From contig CANRNT010000004.1 of assembly GCA_947631995.1 (NCBI GenBank), forward strand, positions 1-64,000: 64,000 bases of DNA, written 5' to 3'. The notes under the pieces were generated by a model, which searched no databases, was not told the DNA's origin, and saw only the letters and a list, made by a program, of their open reading frames with translations. The DNA comes from an uncultured Clostridia bacterium (GTDB lineage: Bacteria; Bacillota; Clostridia; Oscillospirales; Ruminococcaceae). The translations under genes and the position numbers were made by a program. Below, piece by piece: positions 45,101 to 53,196 of this stretch; position 1 is the stretch's first letter, and each line of letters begins with the position of its first letter.

Positions 45101-45763
45101 TTATGCGCCGTAGGAAGCGAGGTAATCGCGCATTTTGCCGAGGTATTCCCCGCCCTCTATAACGCCATCCTCGATAGCTTTTATAATATCCTTGACGGTA
45201 ACTATCGGATACACCTTAACGCCGAACTCGTCGTATGCGTCCTGAACTGCACTTTTATCGCTGCCGAGGGCTTTTTCCATTCTGTCAACGGTAATTATCA
45301 TGGCGGTTATATCAACGTTTGCCGCGCCTTTCAGCTTTGGCAGAACCTCTCTCAGCGCCTTGCCCGAGGTCATAACGTCTTCTATAATGACCACCTTATC
45401 GCCGTCGCTAAGCTGTGCGCCGACGAACATTCCGCCCTCGCCGTGGTCTTTGACCTCCTTGCGGTCAAAGCAATAGCTGGCGTCTATGCCGTACTTATTA
45501 TAAAGAGCGACCGAAGCGGCGGTCGCGAGGGGTATGCCCTTATAGGCAGGGCCGAAAAGCGTTTGCACTTCTATATTGTTCTCGTGGATACAGTCGGCAT
45601 AAAACTCGCCCAGTCTTGCAAGCTGCGCGCCTGTTTTATAGTTGCCCGCGTTCATAAAATACGGCGCGATCCGTCCGCTTTTCAGCGTAAACTCGCCGAA
45701 CATCAGAACGCCGCTGTCTACCATAAACTTTATGAATTTTTCCTTGTAAGAAAGCTCTTGCAT
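45101..45763 (-). CDS. pyrE: Orotate phosphoribosyltransferase
   Basis: This 220-residue enzyme converts orotate and PRPP to OMP in pyrimidine synthesis. The PRPP-binding motif VVIIEDVMTSGKAL is clear, as are FTLKSGRIAPYFMN near the N terminus and the flexible-loop DRKEVKDHGEGG. ATG 45763 with AAGGGTG upstream is the start. An open frame that continues 74 codons upstream would run through the promoter and the hairpin cluster and is not coding. Confidence 0.96.
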   Translation of the reverse strand: MQELSYKEKFIKFMVDSGVLMFGEFTLKSGRIAPYFMNAGNYKTGAQLARLGEFYADCIHENNIEVQTLFGPAYKGIPLATAASVALYNKYGIDASYCFDRKEVKDHGEGGMFVGAQLSDGDKVVIIEDVMTSGKALREVLPKLKGAANVDITAMIITVDRMEKALGSDKSAVQDAYDEFGVKVYPIVTVKDIIKAIEDGVIEGGEYLGKMRDYLASYGA

Positions 45764-45797
45764 ACTAAAACACCCTTTGCAAAATTTTATTATACTT

Positions 45798-45826
45798 ATT
45801 ATAACACAAGGCAAGTCATTTTGCAA
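45798..45826 (-). promoter_or_regulatory. Promoter of pyrE
   Basis: On the minus strand TTGCAA (45821-45826) and TATAAT (45798-45803) are separated by 17 bp, close to the pyrE ribosome binding site. Confidence 0.75.
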
Positions 45827-45870
45827 GCACATATTATCACGGTCGGTTTGCTTTCGGTACTGCTCTTTCC

Positions 45871-45974
45871 GCGGCGCAGCCGCTTGCCGCCGCAGGCGGC
45901 AAGCATGGGCGGCGAAGCCGCCCTTAGTCCCGTTTCCGCAGGAAACGGACGGCTGCGCCTGCACAAACGTTGTG
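45871..45974. repeat. Cluster of five adjacent triloop hairpins
   Basis: Five perfect inverted repeats stand almost end to end, each with a three-base loop. They are GCGGC-gca-GCCGC (45871-45883), a 9-bp stem with gca (45883-45903), GGGCGGC-gaa-GCCGCCC (45907-45923), an 8-bp stem with gca (45930-45948) and CACAA-acg-TTGTG (45962-45974). The third contains GCGAAGC, a sequence known for an exceptionally stable DNA minihairpin. No T run or coding signal accompanies them. It looks like a REP- or MITE-like intergenic element between divergent genes. Confidence 0.75.
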
Positions 45975-45990
45975 TTATTCGCCAAAACAC

Positions 45991-46006
45991 GTTAGCATAT
46001 GCTAAC
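45991..46006. promoter_or_regulatory. Iron-box-like operator 1 upstream of feo
   Basis: The perfect palindrome GTTAGCATATGCTAAC resembles DtxR/IdeR boxes (TTAG...CTAA core). It lies about 50 bp upstream of the feo -35 element. Confidence 0.7.
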
Positions 46007-46009
46007 TAC

Positions 46010-46031
46010 ATTTTGTGCGACCGTACAAAAT
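46010..46031. promoter_or_regulatory. Inverted repeat next to operator 1
   Basis: ATTTTGT (46010-46016) and ACAAAAT (46025-46031) are a perfect 7-bp inverted repeat with an 8-bp gap, just upstream of the feo promoter. It could bind another regulator. Confidence 0.4.
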
Positions 46032-46054
46032 TTTCCCTCCGCGATACCTTTTTG

Positions 46055-46083
46055 TTGACTTTTCTTTTTTACGGGTGTATATT
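46055..46083 (+). promoter_or_regulatory. Promoter of the feo operon
   Basis: TTGACT (46055-46060) and TATATT (46078-46083) are separated by 17 bp. The expected start near 46090 is directly before operator 2. Confidence 0.8.
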
Positions 46084-46092
46084 TATATTAGA

Positions 46093-46108
46093 GTTAGTTG
46101 AGGCTAAC
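46093..46108. promoter_or_regulatory. Iron-box-like operator 2 at the feo transcription start
   Basis: GTTAGTTGAGGCTAAC keeps the outer GTTAG and GCTAAC half-sites with a degenerate centre. Its place just downstream of the -10 box would let a bound DtxR-family repressor block initiation when iron is plentiful. Confidence 0.7.
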
Positions 46109-46131
46109 CAAAACGATAAGGAGTGATATTT

Positions 46132-46341
46132 ATGCCTCTTACACTTGCACAGACAGGCACAAGCTGCGTTATAAAAAAGATAGGCGGCAACCCGGATACA
46201 CGAAAGTTTCTTGAAAGCTTGGGGTTCGTTGTCGGCGGCACGGTGACGATAGTGAGCGAAGTTGGTGGAAATGTCATCGTAAGCGTTAAGGATAGCCGCG
46301 TTGCCGTTTCAAAAGAAATGGCGATAAAGATAATGATATAA
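46132..46341 (+). CDS. feoA: FeoA-domain protein (first copy)
   Basis: This 69-residue SH3-like protein is part of the ferrous iron transport system. AAGGAGTG 8 nt upstream supports ATG 46132 (MPLTLAQTG). The sequence KFLESLGFVVGGTVTIVSEVGGNVIVSVKDSRVAVSKEMA is the family pattern, shown in parts. It is followed by a second, dissimilar FeoA and then FeoB. Two FeoA copies are common in Clostridia. Confidence 0.92.
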   Translation: MPLTLAQTGTSCVIKKIGGNPDTRKFLESLGFVVGGTVTIVSEVGGNVIVSVKDSRVAVSKEMAIKIMI

Positions 46342-46364
46342 CAGATATAAAGGGAGGTAATTTT

Positions 46365-46586
46365 ATGCCGACACTTAAAGAAGCGAAGATCGGCGACACC
46401 GTCAGAGTGAAAAAGCTTGGCGGCGAGGGCGCGGTAAAGCGCAGGATAATGGACATGGGCATAACCAAAGGCGTGAGCGTTTACGTTCGCAAGGTAGCAC
46501 CGCTGGGCGACCCCATTGAAGTTACCGTGCGCGGCTACGAGCTTTCTCTTCGCAAGGCGGACGCCGAAAGCATTGAAGTTGAATGA
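46365..46586 (+). CDS. feoA: FeoA-domain protein (second copy)
   Basis: This 73-residue protein shows the FeoA core: RRIMDMGITKGVSVYVRK and DPIEVTVRGYELSLRK. GGGAGG lies 8 nt before ATG 46365. FeoA is thought to bind the cytoplasmic G domain of FeoB and modulate it. It is 23 nt from the first copy and separated from feoB by 60 nt that hold a third iron-box palindrome. Confidence 0.93.
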   Translation: MPTLKEAKIGDTVRVKKLGGEGAVKRRIMDMGITKGVSVYVRKVAPLGDPIEVTVRGYELSLRKADAESIEVE

Positions 46587-46606
46587 CTTATTTTTTTGCG
46601 GTACGA

Positions 46607-46622
46607 GTTAGCGTATGCTAAC
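46607..46622. promoter_or_regulatory. Iron-box-like operator 3 before feoB
   Basis: The palindrome GTTAGCGTATGCTAAC is the same GTTAGC-N4-GCTAAC pattern as operator 1. It suggests a second controlled step, or a roadblock, inside the operon. I see no good promoter in the short gap. Confidence 0.65.
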
Positions 46623-46646
46623 AACAATTTTGAAAGGACTGATATT

Positions 46647-49148
46647 ATGGCGATAAAAATAGCTCTTGCAGGAAACCCGAACACCGGCAAGACTACGCTT
46701 TTCAACGCGCTTACGGGCATGAATCAGTACGTAGGCAACTGGCCGGGCGTTACTGTGGAAAAGAAAGAGGGCAAGCTGAAAGGTCACGAGGACGTTACGC
46801 TCACCGACCTGCCGGGTATCTACTCGCTCTCCCCTTACACGCTGGAGGAGGTCGTGGCGAGAAATTATCTTATAGAGGAAAAGCCCGACGCGATACTTAA
46901 CATTATAGACGGCACGAACCTTGAGCGAAATCTGTATCTGACAACACAGCTTCTTGAGCTTGGCATACCTGTCGTTGCGGCGGTGAATATGATAGATATC
47001 GTTCGCAAAAACGGCGACAAGATCGACATAAAAAAGCTCTCACAGAGGCTTGGCTGCAAGGTGGTCGAAATATCGGCACTGAAAGGCACAGGCGTTTCGG
47101 CGGCGGCTGATATGGCTGTAGAAGAGGCGCAAACGGGTAAAGCAAAGCCCTCTACAAAAGATTTTTCGGAAAGCATTGAAAACGCTATATCGCGCATTGA
47201 GAGCATATGCCTTGGCGGCATGGAGGAAAACATTCGCCGCTGGTACGCTGTAAAGCTGTTTGAGCGCGACGAAAAGGTAATGGAGGGTATGCAGCTTAGC
47301 AAAGCTGACCTTGAAAGCATAGAGAGCTGCATTTCAGACGTTGAACAGCAGCTTGACGACGACTCTCAGAGCATTATAACAAACGAGAGATACACATACA
47401 TAGGCTCGATAACGGGCGCGTGCCTTAAAAAGAAGAGCGCAGGCGCGGCGACCGTTTCCGACAAGATAGACAAGATAGTTACCAACAGATTTTTGGGTCT
47501 GCCGATATTTGCGCTTGTGATGTTCATAGTTTACTATGTTTCAATGGTGACGGTAGGCTCGGCGGCGACAGACTGGGCAAACGACGGGCTTTTCGGCGAC
47601 GGCTGGCACCTGCTTGGTATAGGCTCTGCTGCTTACGAAGAAGCCGCAGAAGAATACGGCGACAGCGGTGCGATAATAAGCGGATTTATTGCAAAGGCGC
47701 AAGACGACGGCAAGGACGTTTCTGCGATAGAAAGCGCGGTTGACGCCGAGGCTGAGGGTTACAGCGCAGAGGGAGCAAACAAGGCTCTGAGCGAACTGGC
47801 GGCGATGTTTACAGAAGCTGACACGGCGGTAGTAACGCTGCAAGACGAGGAAACTTTGCAGACGGAAGACACTACTTTCACGGGGGCTGACCTTGCAGGA
47901 GCTGTTTCGCTTTACGCAAAATACGGCGGCGCGCCCGACCCGGCAAATTACGGCGTATGGGTGCCGGGAATACCCGTACTCATTGAAAGCGGACTTGACG
48001 CGATAAACTGCGCAGAGTGGCTGAAAGGTCTTGTGCTGGACGGAATAGTTGCAGGCGTTGGCGCGGTACTGGGATTTGTGCCGCAAATGCTTGTACTGTT
48101 CATATTCCTTGCATTTTTGGAAGCGTGCGGCTACATGGCGCGAATAGCATTCGTTATGGACAGGATATTCAGAAAATTCGGACTTTCGGGCAAGAGCTTC
48201 ATACCCATGCTCATAGGCACAGGCTGCGGCGTACCGGGCATTATGGCAAGCCGCACGATAGAAAACGAGCGCGACCGCCGCATGACGATAATGACTACCA
48301 CATTTATCCCCTGCGGTGCGAAAGTGCCTTTCATAGGCATGATAGCAGGAGCGCTGTTCGGCGGCTCACCTTGGGTGGCAACTTCTTCATACTTCATAGG
48401 CGTAGCGGCGATAATAATTTCGGGAATAATCCTCAAAAAGACAAAGCCGTTCTCGGGCGACCCTGCACCGTTCGTTATGGAGCTTCCTGCTTATCATATG
48501 CCTACGGTTTCAAACGTACTTCGCTCGATGTGGGAGAGAGGCTGGTCGTTCATAAAGAGGGCAGGAACTATAATACTTCTCTCTACGATACTTGTATGGT
48601 TCACGTCGTTCTTTGGCTTTGTTGACGGCAGCTTCCGTATGCTCAGCGAGGACGAAATGCAGCACAGCATACTCGCATACATCGGCAGCGCGTTCGCGTG
48701 GGTATTCAAGCCTTTGGGCTGGGGCACATGGCAGGCGACCGTTGCGGCTGTTACGGGTCTTGTGGCGAAAGAAAATATCGTCGGCACAATGGGCATACTT
48801 TACGGCGGCGAAATGGCTTACACCAACATGGCGGCAGCTTTCACAGCGGCAAGCGGACTTTCTTTCCTGATATTCAACCTGCTGTGCGCGCCCTGCTTTG
48901 CGGCGATAGGAGCTATAAAACGTGAGATGAACAGCGCAAAGTGGACTTGGTTCGCGATAGGCTACGAATGTGGTTTTGCGTACATAGTTTCACTATGCGT
49001 ATACCAGATAGGCTCTTTGGCTGCAGGCAACGGCAGCGTTATAGGCATGATAGCCGCCTGCGTGATAATAGTTGCTATGGTCTATATGCTTTTCAGACCG
49101 TACAAAGAAAGCACTAAGCTTACAAGAAGCGTAAGGGTAAAGGCGTAA
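46647..49148 (+). CDS. feoB: Ferrous iron transport protein B
   Basis: This 833-residue inner-membrane transporter takes up Fe(II). AAAGGA upstream selects ATG 46647 (MAIKIALAGN). The N-terminal G domain shows GNPNTGKT, the G3 motif DLPGIYSLSP and NMID (G4). The core membrane part has the Gate motif FIPMLIGTGCGVPGIMA and a second, matching one (TFIPCGAKVPFIG). It is longer than the E. coli protein: about 150 residues rich in Glu, Asp and Ala, with no hydrophobic segment, lie between the first two membrane helices (roughly residues 310-450). Confidence 0.97.
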   Translation: MAIKIALAGNPNTGKTTLFNALTGMNQYVGNWPGVTVEKKEGKLKGHEDVTLTDLPGIYSLSPYTLEEVVARNYLIEEKPDAILNIIDGTNLERNLYLTTQLLELGIPVVAAVNMIDIVRKNGDKIDIKKLSQRLGCKVVEISALKGTGVSAAADMAVEEAQTGKAKPSTKDFSESIENAISRIESICLGGMEENIRRWYAVKLFERDEKVMEGMQLSKADLESIESCISDVEQQLDDDSQSIITNERYTYIGSITGACLKKKSAGAATVSDKIDKIVTNRFLGLPIFALVMFIVYYVSMVTVGSAATDWANDGLFGDGWHLLGIGSAAYEEAAEEYGDSGAIISGFIAKAQDDGKDVSAIESAVDAEAEGYSAEGANKALSELAAMFTEADTAVVTLQDEETLQTEDTTFTGADLAGAVSLYAKYGGAPDPANYGVWVPGIPVLIESGLDAINCAEWLKGLVLDGIVAGVGAVLGFVPQMLVLFIFLAFLEACGYMARIAFVMDRIFRKFGLSGKSFIPMLIGTGCGVPGIMASRTIENERDRRMTIMTTTFIPCGAKVPFIGMIAGALFGGSPWVATSSYFIGVAAIIISGIILKKTKPFSGDPAPFVMELPAYHMPTVSNVLRSMWERGWSFIKRAGTIILLSTILVWFTSFFGFVDGSFRMLSEDEMQHSILAYIGSAFAWVFKPLGWGTWQATVAAVTGLVAKENIVGTMGILYGGEMAYTNMAAAFTAASGLSFLIFNLLCAPCFAAIGAIKREMNSAKWTWFAIGYECGFAYIVSLCVYQIGSLAAGNGSVIGMIAACVIIVAMVYMLFRPYKESTKLTRSVRVKA

Positions 49149-49263
49149 CATCATAAAGCATAAAAGATCTCTTCATCATACAAAACAGCGGCTGCAGCGC
49201 TTTCTGCCAAATGACGGCGGAAGGCGCTGTATGCAAAATATATACTAACGGGAGATGTGAGTT

Positions 49264-49437
49264 TTGGAATACTTAGGAACTGTGGCTGTGCTTATCGTGA
49301 TAGGAGCGATAGTATTCGGCATAATAATGTCAATAGTAAAGGACAAGAAAAAAGGCAAATCGAGCTGCGGCTGCAACTGCGGCTGCTGTCCGAATTCGTC
49401 TCTCTGCCACGGAAAAGGTCAAAAGAGCCAAAAATAA
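49264..49437 (+). CDS. FeoB-associated Cys-rich membrane protein, TTG start
   Basis: A 57-residue protein starts at TTG 49264, after GGGAG about 8 nt upstream. It has one N-terminal membrane helix (LGTVAVLIVIGAIVFGIIM), a Lys-rich stretch and a Cys cluster (SSCGCNCGCCPNSSLCHG). This is the pattern of the FeoB-associated family found directly downstream of feoB in Firmicutes. The cysteines may handle iron or act in redox. The gene is short and lacks an ATG start, so it is easily missed; an ATG frame overlapping it in another phase is not the gene. Confidence 0.88.
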   Translation: MEYLGTVAVLIVIGAIVFGIIMSIVKDKKKGKSSCGCNCGCCPNSSLCHGKGQKSQK

Positions 49438-49448
49438 AAGACGCAGTA

Positions 49449-49477
49449 TTGAAGTTTTGAAAAAAGCGTGGTATACT
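49449..49477 (+). promoter_or_regulatory. Promoter of pepF
   Basis: TTGAAG (49449-49454) and TATACT (49472-49477) are separated by 17 bp, 30 nt before ATG 49508, which follows AGGAG. Confidence 0.75.
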
Positions 49478-49507
49478 GATATTAGTTAATATTTTAGGAG
49501 TGATAAT

Positions 49508-51310
49508 ATGGCTGAAAACAGAGTACCGCAGAGAAGCGAGCTGCCCGACGAAACAAAATGGGCGATAAATGACATCTACCCCACCGATGAGGCTTGGGAG
49601 GAGGATCTGAAAAAGCTTTCGGAATACGGAAAGGAGCTTGAAAGCTGCAAAGGCAGGCTCTCACAAAGCGCACAGGCTTTATATGACTGCCTTGAATGTG
49701 ACGACAGGATAACCGTTATTGCGGACGCGCTCGGCAACTACGCGCAGAGAAAGTCGGACGAGGACACGCGTGTATCAAAGTATCAGGACTTGTGCGGCAG
49801 ATTTATGTCGGCAGTTGTGGAGCTTAACAGCCGCTGCTCGTTTATGTCGCCCGAGATAGTATCGATAAGTGATGAAACTCTGGAAAGCTTTTACAAGCAA
49901 GAACCGCGGCTTGAGCTTTACAGGCTGGCTCTTACCCGCATTCGCAGGCAGAAAGCTCATATCCTGTCGGACGCTGAAGAACGCATACTTTCTCTTTCAG
50001 CAGGATTGGGACAGACCCCCGAAAATATATTCAATATGTTCTCCGACGCCGATCTGAAATTCCCCGACGCTACGGACAGCGACGGCAAGGCTCATCAGGT
50101 AACGCACGGCACATATATTTCGCTTATGCAGTCGACTGACAGAAAGCTGCGCGAAAATGCGTTCAAGTCAATGTACAGCACATATTTCTCTTTCAAAAAC
50201 ACAATGGCTGCTACTCTCAGCGCGCAGACAAAAAAGCTTGACTACATTGCAAAAGCAAGAAAGTACGGCTCGGCTCTGGAGGCTGCTCTGGACGGCAACG
50301 AGATACCCGTTTCGGTATACAAAAACCTGATAGAAGCCGTTCACGCGAACATGGAGCAGATGTACAGATATGTACGCCTTAGAAAGAAGCTTCTGGGCGT
50401 TGACGAGCTGCATTTTTACGATCTGTACACGCCTATCGTTTCTGAGTGCGATGTGAAGATATCCTACGACGAAGCTAAAAAGGAAATAAAAGAGGCGCTT
50501 TCGGTGCTTGGCGAGGACTACATCGCGATACTTGACGAGGGCTTTTCTTCGGGCTGGTGCGACGTTTACGAGAACGAGGGAAAATGCTCGGGTGCGTACT
50601 CGGCAGGCGCGCGCGTACACCCGTTCGTTCTTCTCAACTACAAGGGAACGCTTGACAGCGAGTTCACCGTCGCGCATGAAATGGGTCACGCGATACACTC
50701 GTATCTTTCCAACAAAAATCAGCCTGTTCCTTACAGCGATTACGTTATCTTTGTGGCGGAAGTTGCTTCTACCTGCAACGAGGCTCTGCTTATGCAGTAT
50801 CTTCTGAAAAAGTCAACAGACAAAAAGCGCAGGGCGTTTCTGATAAACTACTTCTTGGAGCAGTTTCGCACGACGCTTTTCCGGCAGACGATGTTTGCGG
50901 AGTTTGAGCTGAAAATTAACGAAATGACACAGCGCGGCGAGAGCCTTACGGAAGAGGTACTGCGCGACATTTACAGAGACCTCAACAAGCTGTACTTCGG
51001 CGACGACATAGTCATTGACGAAGAAATTGCCATGGAGTGGGCGAGGATACCGCATTTCTACTATGATTTCTATGTGTATCAGTACTCGACGGGATATGCG
51101 GCTGCCATTGCGCTTTCGCAAAAGATACTTCAAGGCGGCAAGGAAGCGGCAGAGCATTACAAGGAGTTTCTGAAAGGCGGCTGCAGTAAAACGCCTATCG
51201 AGCTGCTTCGCGGCGCAGGCGTTGACATGGCAACGGCGCAGCCTATAAACGAAGCTATATCACTCATGGGCGAGCTGCTTGACGAAATGGAAAGCCTTAT
51301 GGAGGATTGA
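49508..51310 (+). CDS. pepF: Oligoendopeptidase F (M3 metallopeptidase)
   Basis: This 600-residue cytoplasmic zinc peptidase cuts short peptides. The active site HEMGH is in FTVAHEMGHAIHS near residue 390, and the third ligand Glu lies about 25 residues on (FVAEVASTCNEAL). The length and the helical N-terminal half match PepF. Likely roles are peptide turnover and nutrition. It has its own promoter and is followed, 3 nt later, by a small gene. Confidence 0.96.
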   Translation: MAENRVPQRSELPDETKWAINDIYPTDEAWEEDLKKLSEYGKELESCKGRLSQSAQALYDCLECDDRITVIADALGNYAQRKSDEDTRVSKYQDLCGRFMSAVVELNSRCSFMSPEIVSISDETLESFYKQEPRLELYRLALTRIRRQKAHILSDAEERILSLSAGLGQTPENIFNMFSDADLKFPDATDSDGKAHQVTHGTYISLMQSTDRKLRENAFKSMYSTYFSFKNTMAATLSAQTKKLDYIAKARKYGSALEAALDGNEIPVSVYKNLIEAVHANMEQMYRYVRLRKKLLGVDELHFYDLYTPIVSECDVKISYDEAKKEIKEALSVLGEDYIAILDEGFSSGWCDVYENEGKCSGAYSAGARVHPFVLLNYKGTLDSEFTVAHEMGHAIHSYLSNKNQPVPYSDYVIFVAEVASTCNEALLMQYLLKKSTDKKRRAFLINYFLEQFRTTLFRQTMFAEFELKINEMTQRGESLTEEVLRDIYRDLNKLYFGDDIVIDEEIAMEWARIPHFYYDFYVYQYSTGYAAAIALSQKILQGGKEAAEHYKEFLKGGCSKTPIELLRGAGVDMATAQPINEAISLMGELLDEMESLMED

Positions 51311-51313
51311 AAA

Positions 51314-51640
51314 ATGCTTGAAACTGCGGACAAAGTAGGCTACTCCGAATGGGACGGCGAAGATTTCGTGCTTCCGCGCGGCGATTTTGACAGTCTTGAA
51401 AATGCGCTGACGGCATTTTACAGCGCAGGCGGATATGATTTTTTCGAGATAGTCGACCCCGAAAAATACGCGAGCCGCTGGCTTGAATACGTTGGCGGAC
51501 TTTACGCCGATATAGAAAGCGGCAAATACCCCGTCAGCGGAAAGGGCTGTGTACTGCCGCTTACACCAAAGCAGCGGTCGGAGCTTTCAGCGCGGGGCGT
51601 GCCTGATATATTCACCAAAGACATTCCGAAAAGCATATAA
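51314..51640 (+). CDS. Hypothetical protein downstream of pepF
   Basis: This is a 108-residue acidic protein that I do not recognise. It has no signal peptide or membrane segment. Aromatic and acidic residues dominate the first half (GYSEWDGEDF, YDFFEIVDPEKYASRWLEYV). The ATG stands 3 nt after the pepF stop, with its ribosome site inside the pepF end, so the two are co-translated. Confidence 0.75.
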   Translation: MLETADKVGYSEWDGEDFVLPRGDFDSLENALTAFYSAGGYDFFEIVDPEKYASRWLEYVGGLYADIESGKYPVSGKGCVLPLTPKQRSELSARGVPDIFTKDIPKSI

Positions 51641-51646
51641 AACAAA

Positions 51647-51680
51647 AGAGCCTTGGCACAAAGCCTTGGCTCTTTTTGTA
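51647..51680. terminator. Bidirectional terminator between the pepF unit and the zinc-ribbon operon
   Basis: AGAGCC (51647-51652) pairs with GGCTCT (51668-51673), with an inner GG/CC after a TT/TT mismatch. The plus strand continues TTTTTGT and the minus strand TTTTGTTTTA. It serves both convergent units. Confidence 0.85.
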
Positions 51681-51704
51681 TCACATTCACATTCGAAGTG
51701 AAAA

Positions 51705-53150
51705 TTACTTCTGTATATCGCCGTCGTCGAACGGATCGCCGCACTGCGGACAGAACTTCGGCGGGTTTTTGGGGTCGGCAGGTTCCCAACCGCACTTATC
51801 GCACTTATAGAGAGGTGCGCCTGCCGGCTTGGGTTTGCCGCATTCCATACAGAATTTACCCTTATTTACCGCGCCGCACTCGCATGTCCAGCCGTCAGCT
51901 GACGCAGGAGCGGGCTTGGGCTTGCCGCAGTTCATGCAGAACTTGCTTGTATTTTCTGCGCCGCACTCGCACTTCCATGATTCTGCGCCGCCTGCAACCG
52001 CGCCGCTTGTAACAACGGGCTGTGCGCCGCCTGCGCCCATGTTCTGGGTATTCATCTGCTGGGCGCTGTTAAACTGCTGCTGATTCTGCATCATCTGCTG
52101 ACCTTGCATCATTTGCTGATTTTGCATCATCTGCTGGTTATACATTGTAGGATCCATAGGCTGACCCATCATTCCGCCGCCTGCCATGCCCATGCCCATA
52201 AAGCCTGTCATAGCGCCTGCGGAGTTGCCTGCCGCTGTTTCACGGGCGGTATTGATGCTCATTCTATCCATAGCGTAGAGCATTGAAGGATCGCTGCCAG
52301 CCGCTCTCGCATCCTGGAACTTAGCAATTCTCTCCTTGCTCTCGTCGTCAACGTTGAGGACGATATCGAGAGAAGCCATCTGAATGCCGCGCTCTTCGAG
52401 CCATCTTTCCTTGAGGGCGTTGTTCATAGCGTCGCAGATATCCATATTATAAGAACCGAGCATATCATACGGGCACCTATACTTCTGTGCAACCTCGGTA
52501 AGGGCTGTCTGGAACTTAGGCGCAAGCTCTTTCTTCAATGTAGCAAGGAAAGCCTGACCGTCGCCCGAATTTCTCTGGAAATCCACCTTGGGGTCTTTAA
52601 GAACATTTTCATAGAACGCAACGGGGTTTACAATTTTCAGGTCATACTTTCCGTGAGCCTGTGCTTTCAGGGTCATGTTGAACTCACCGTCGCGGAAGCC
52701 TATATCGCCTGCGCCGAACGGGTTGTTGGTTATCTCCTTGCAGTTTATGTAGACGATGTGCATTGTGTTGAGCGACTGACCGCCGGCTGTGAACCTCGTT
52801 CCGATAGCCTTGATAGACGGCCACAGATCTTTAAGTCCTCCGCCGAGAAGCGACGGCTCAACGGTCGTGTCATACCTATACTGACCTGCGAGGTCGTTGG
52901 TATCTGCATAAACAAAGTCATGCACCTTTCCGTTCTCTACAAGAACTGCCGCCTGTCCGATAGCGACATCGAACACCGAGCCGTTGGATATTACACCGTC
53001 GCTGCGGTTGTTGGTCGTACCGTCCCTCTTTACAAGGGTGGCAGCCTTTGCGAGATAGTCGTTGGTCATACCGTCACAGCGGAAATAATCTCTTACTGTA
53101 TCAGAGAGCTTTCCCGAAATGGAATTGACCGCCATTTTAATAAGTCCCAT
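51705..53150 (-). CDS. SPFH-domain protein with tandem C-terminal zinc ribbons (YdjI-like)
   Basis: This is a 481-residue protein. Residues 1 to about 300 match the SPFH/Band-7 'virion core protein' type typified by Bacillus YdjI. A linker rich in Met, Gln, Gly and Asn (about 310-395, with repeated QNQQMM-type units) follows. Then come three zinc ribbons: CECGAENTSKFCMNCGK, CECGAVNKGKFCMECGK and CDKCGW...CPQCGD. No membrane segment is seen, so it may associate with membranes through partners. In Bacillus, YdjI with YdjG and YdjH recruits the PspA paralogue YdjF to the membrane. Here it is the last gene of a six-gene operon. Confidence 0.85.
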   Translation of the reverse strand: MGLIKMAVNSISGKLSDTVRDYFRCDGMTNDYLAKAATLVKRDGTTNNRSDGVISNGSVFDVAIGQAAVLVENGKVHDFVYADTNDLAGQYRYDTTVEPSLLGGGLKDLWPSIKAIGTRFTAGGQSLNTMHIVYINCKEITNNPFGAGDIGFRDGEFNMTLKAQAHGKYDLKIVNPVAFYENVLKDPKVDFQRNSGDGQAFLATLKKELAPKFQTALTEVAQKYRCPYDMLGSYNMDICDAMNNALKERWLEERGIQMASLDIVLNVDDESKERIAKFQDARAAGSDPSMLYAMDRMSINTARETAAGNSAGAMTGFMGMGMAGGGMMGQPMDPTMYNQQMMQNQQMMQGQQMMQNQQQFNSAQQMNTQNMGAGGAQPVVTSGAVAGGAESWKCECGAENTSKFCMNCGKPKPAPASADGWTCECGAVNKGKFCMECGKPKPAGAPLYKCDKCGWEPADPKNPPKFCPQCGDPFDDGDIQK

Positions 53151-53196
53151 TCAAATTTCCTCCTATATTAAAATATTTATTATAACCGTTTTTGTT

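Noticed and set aside
45764..45985. 74-codon N-terminal extension of pyrE
   Set aside because: It would be read through the pyrE promoter and the hairpin cluster, and PyrE proteins start at the ATG I chose.
49257..49460. 67-codon frame overlapping the FeoB-associated gene
   Set aside because: The overlapping TTG-started frame has the membrane helix and Cys cluster expected after feoB. This one has neither.
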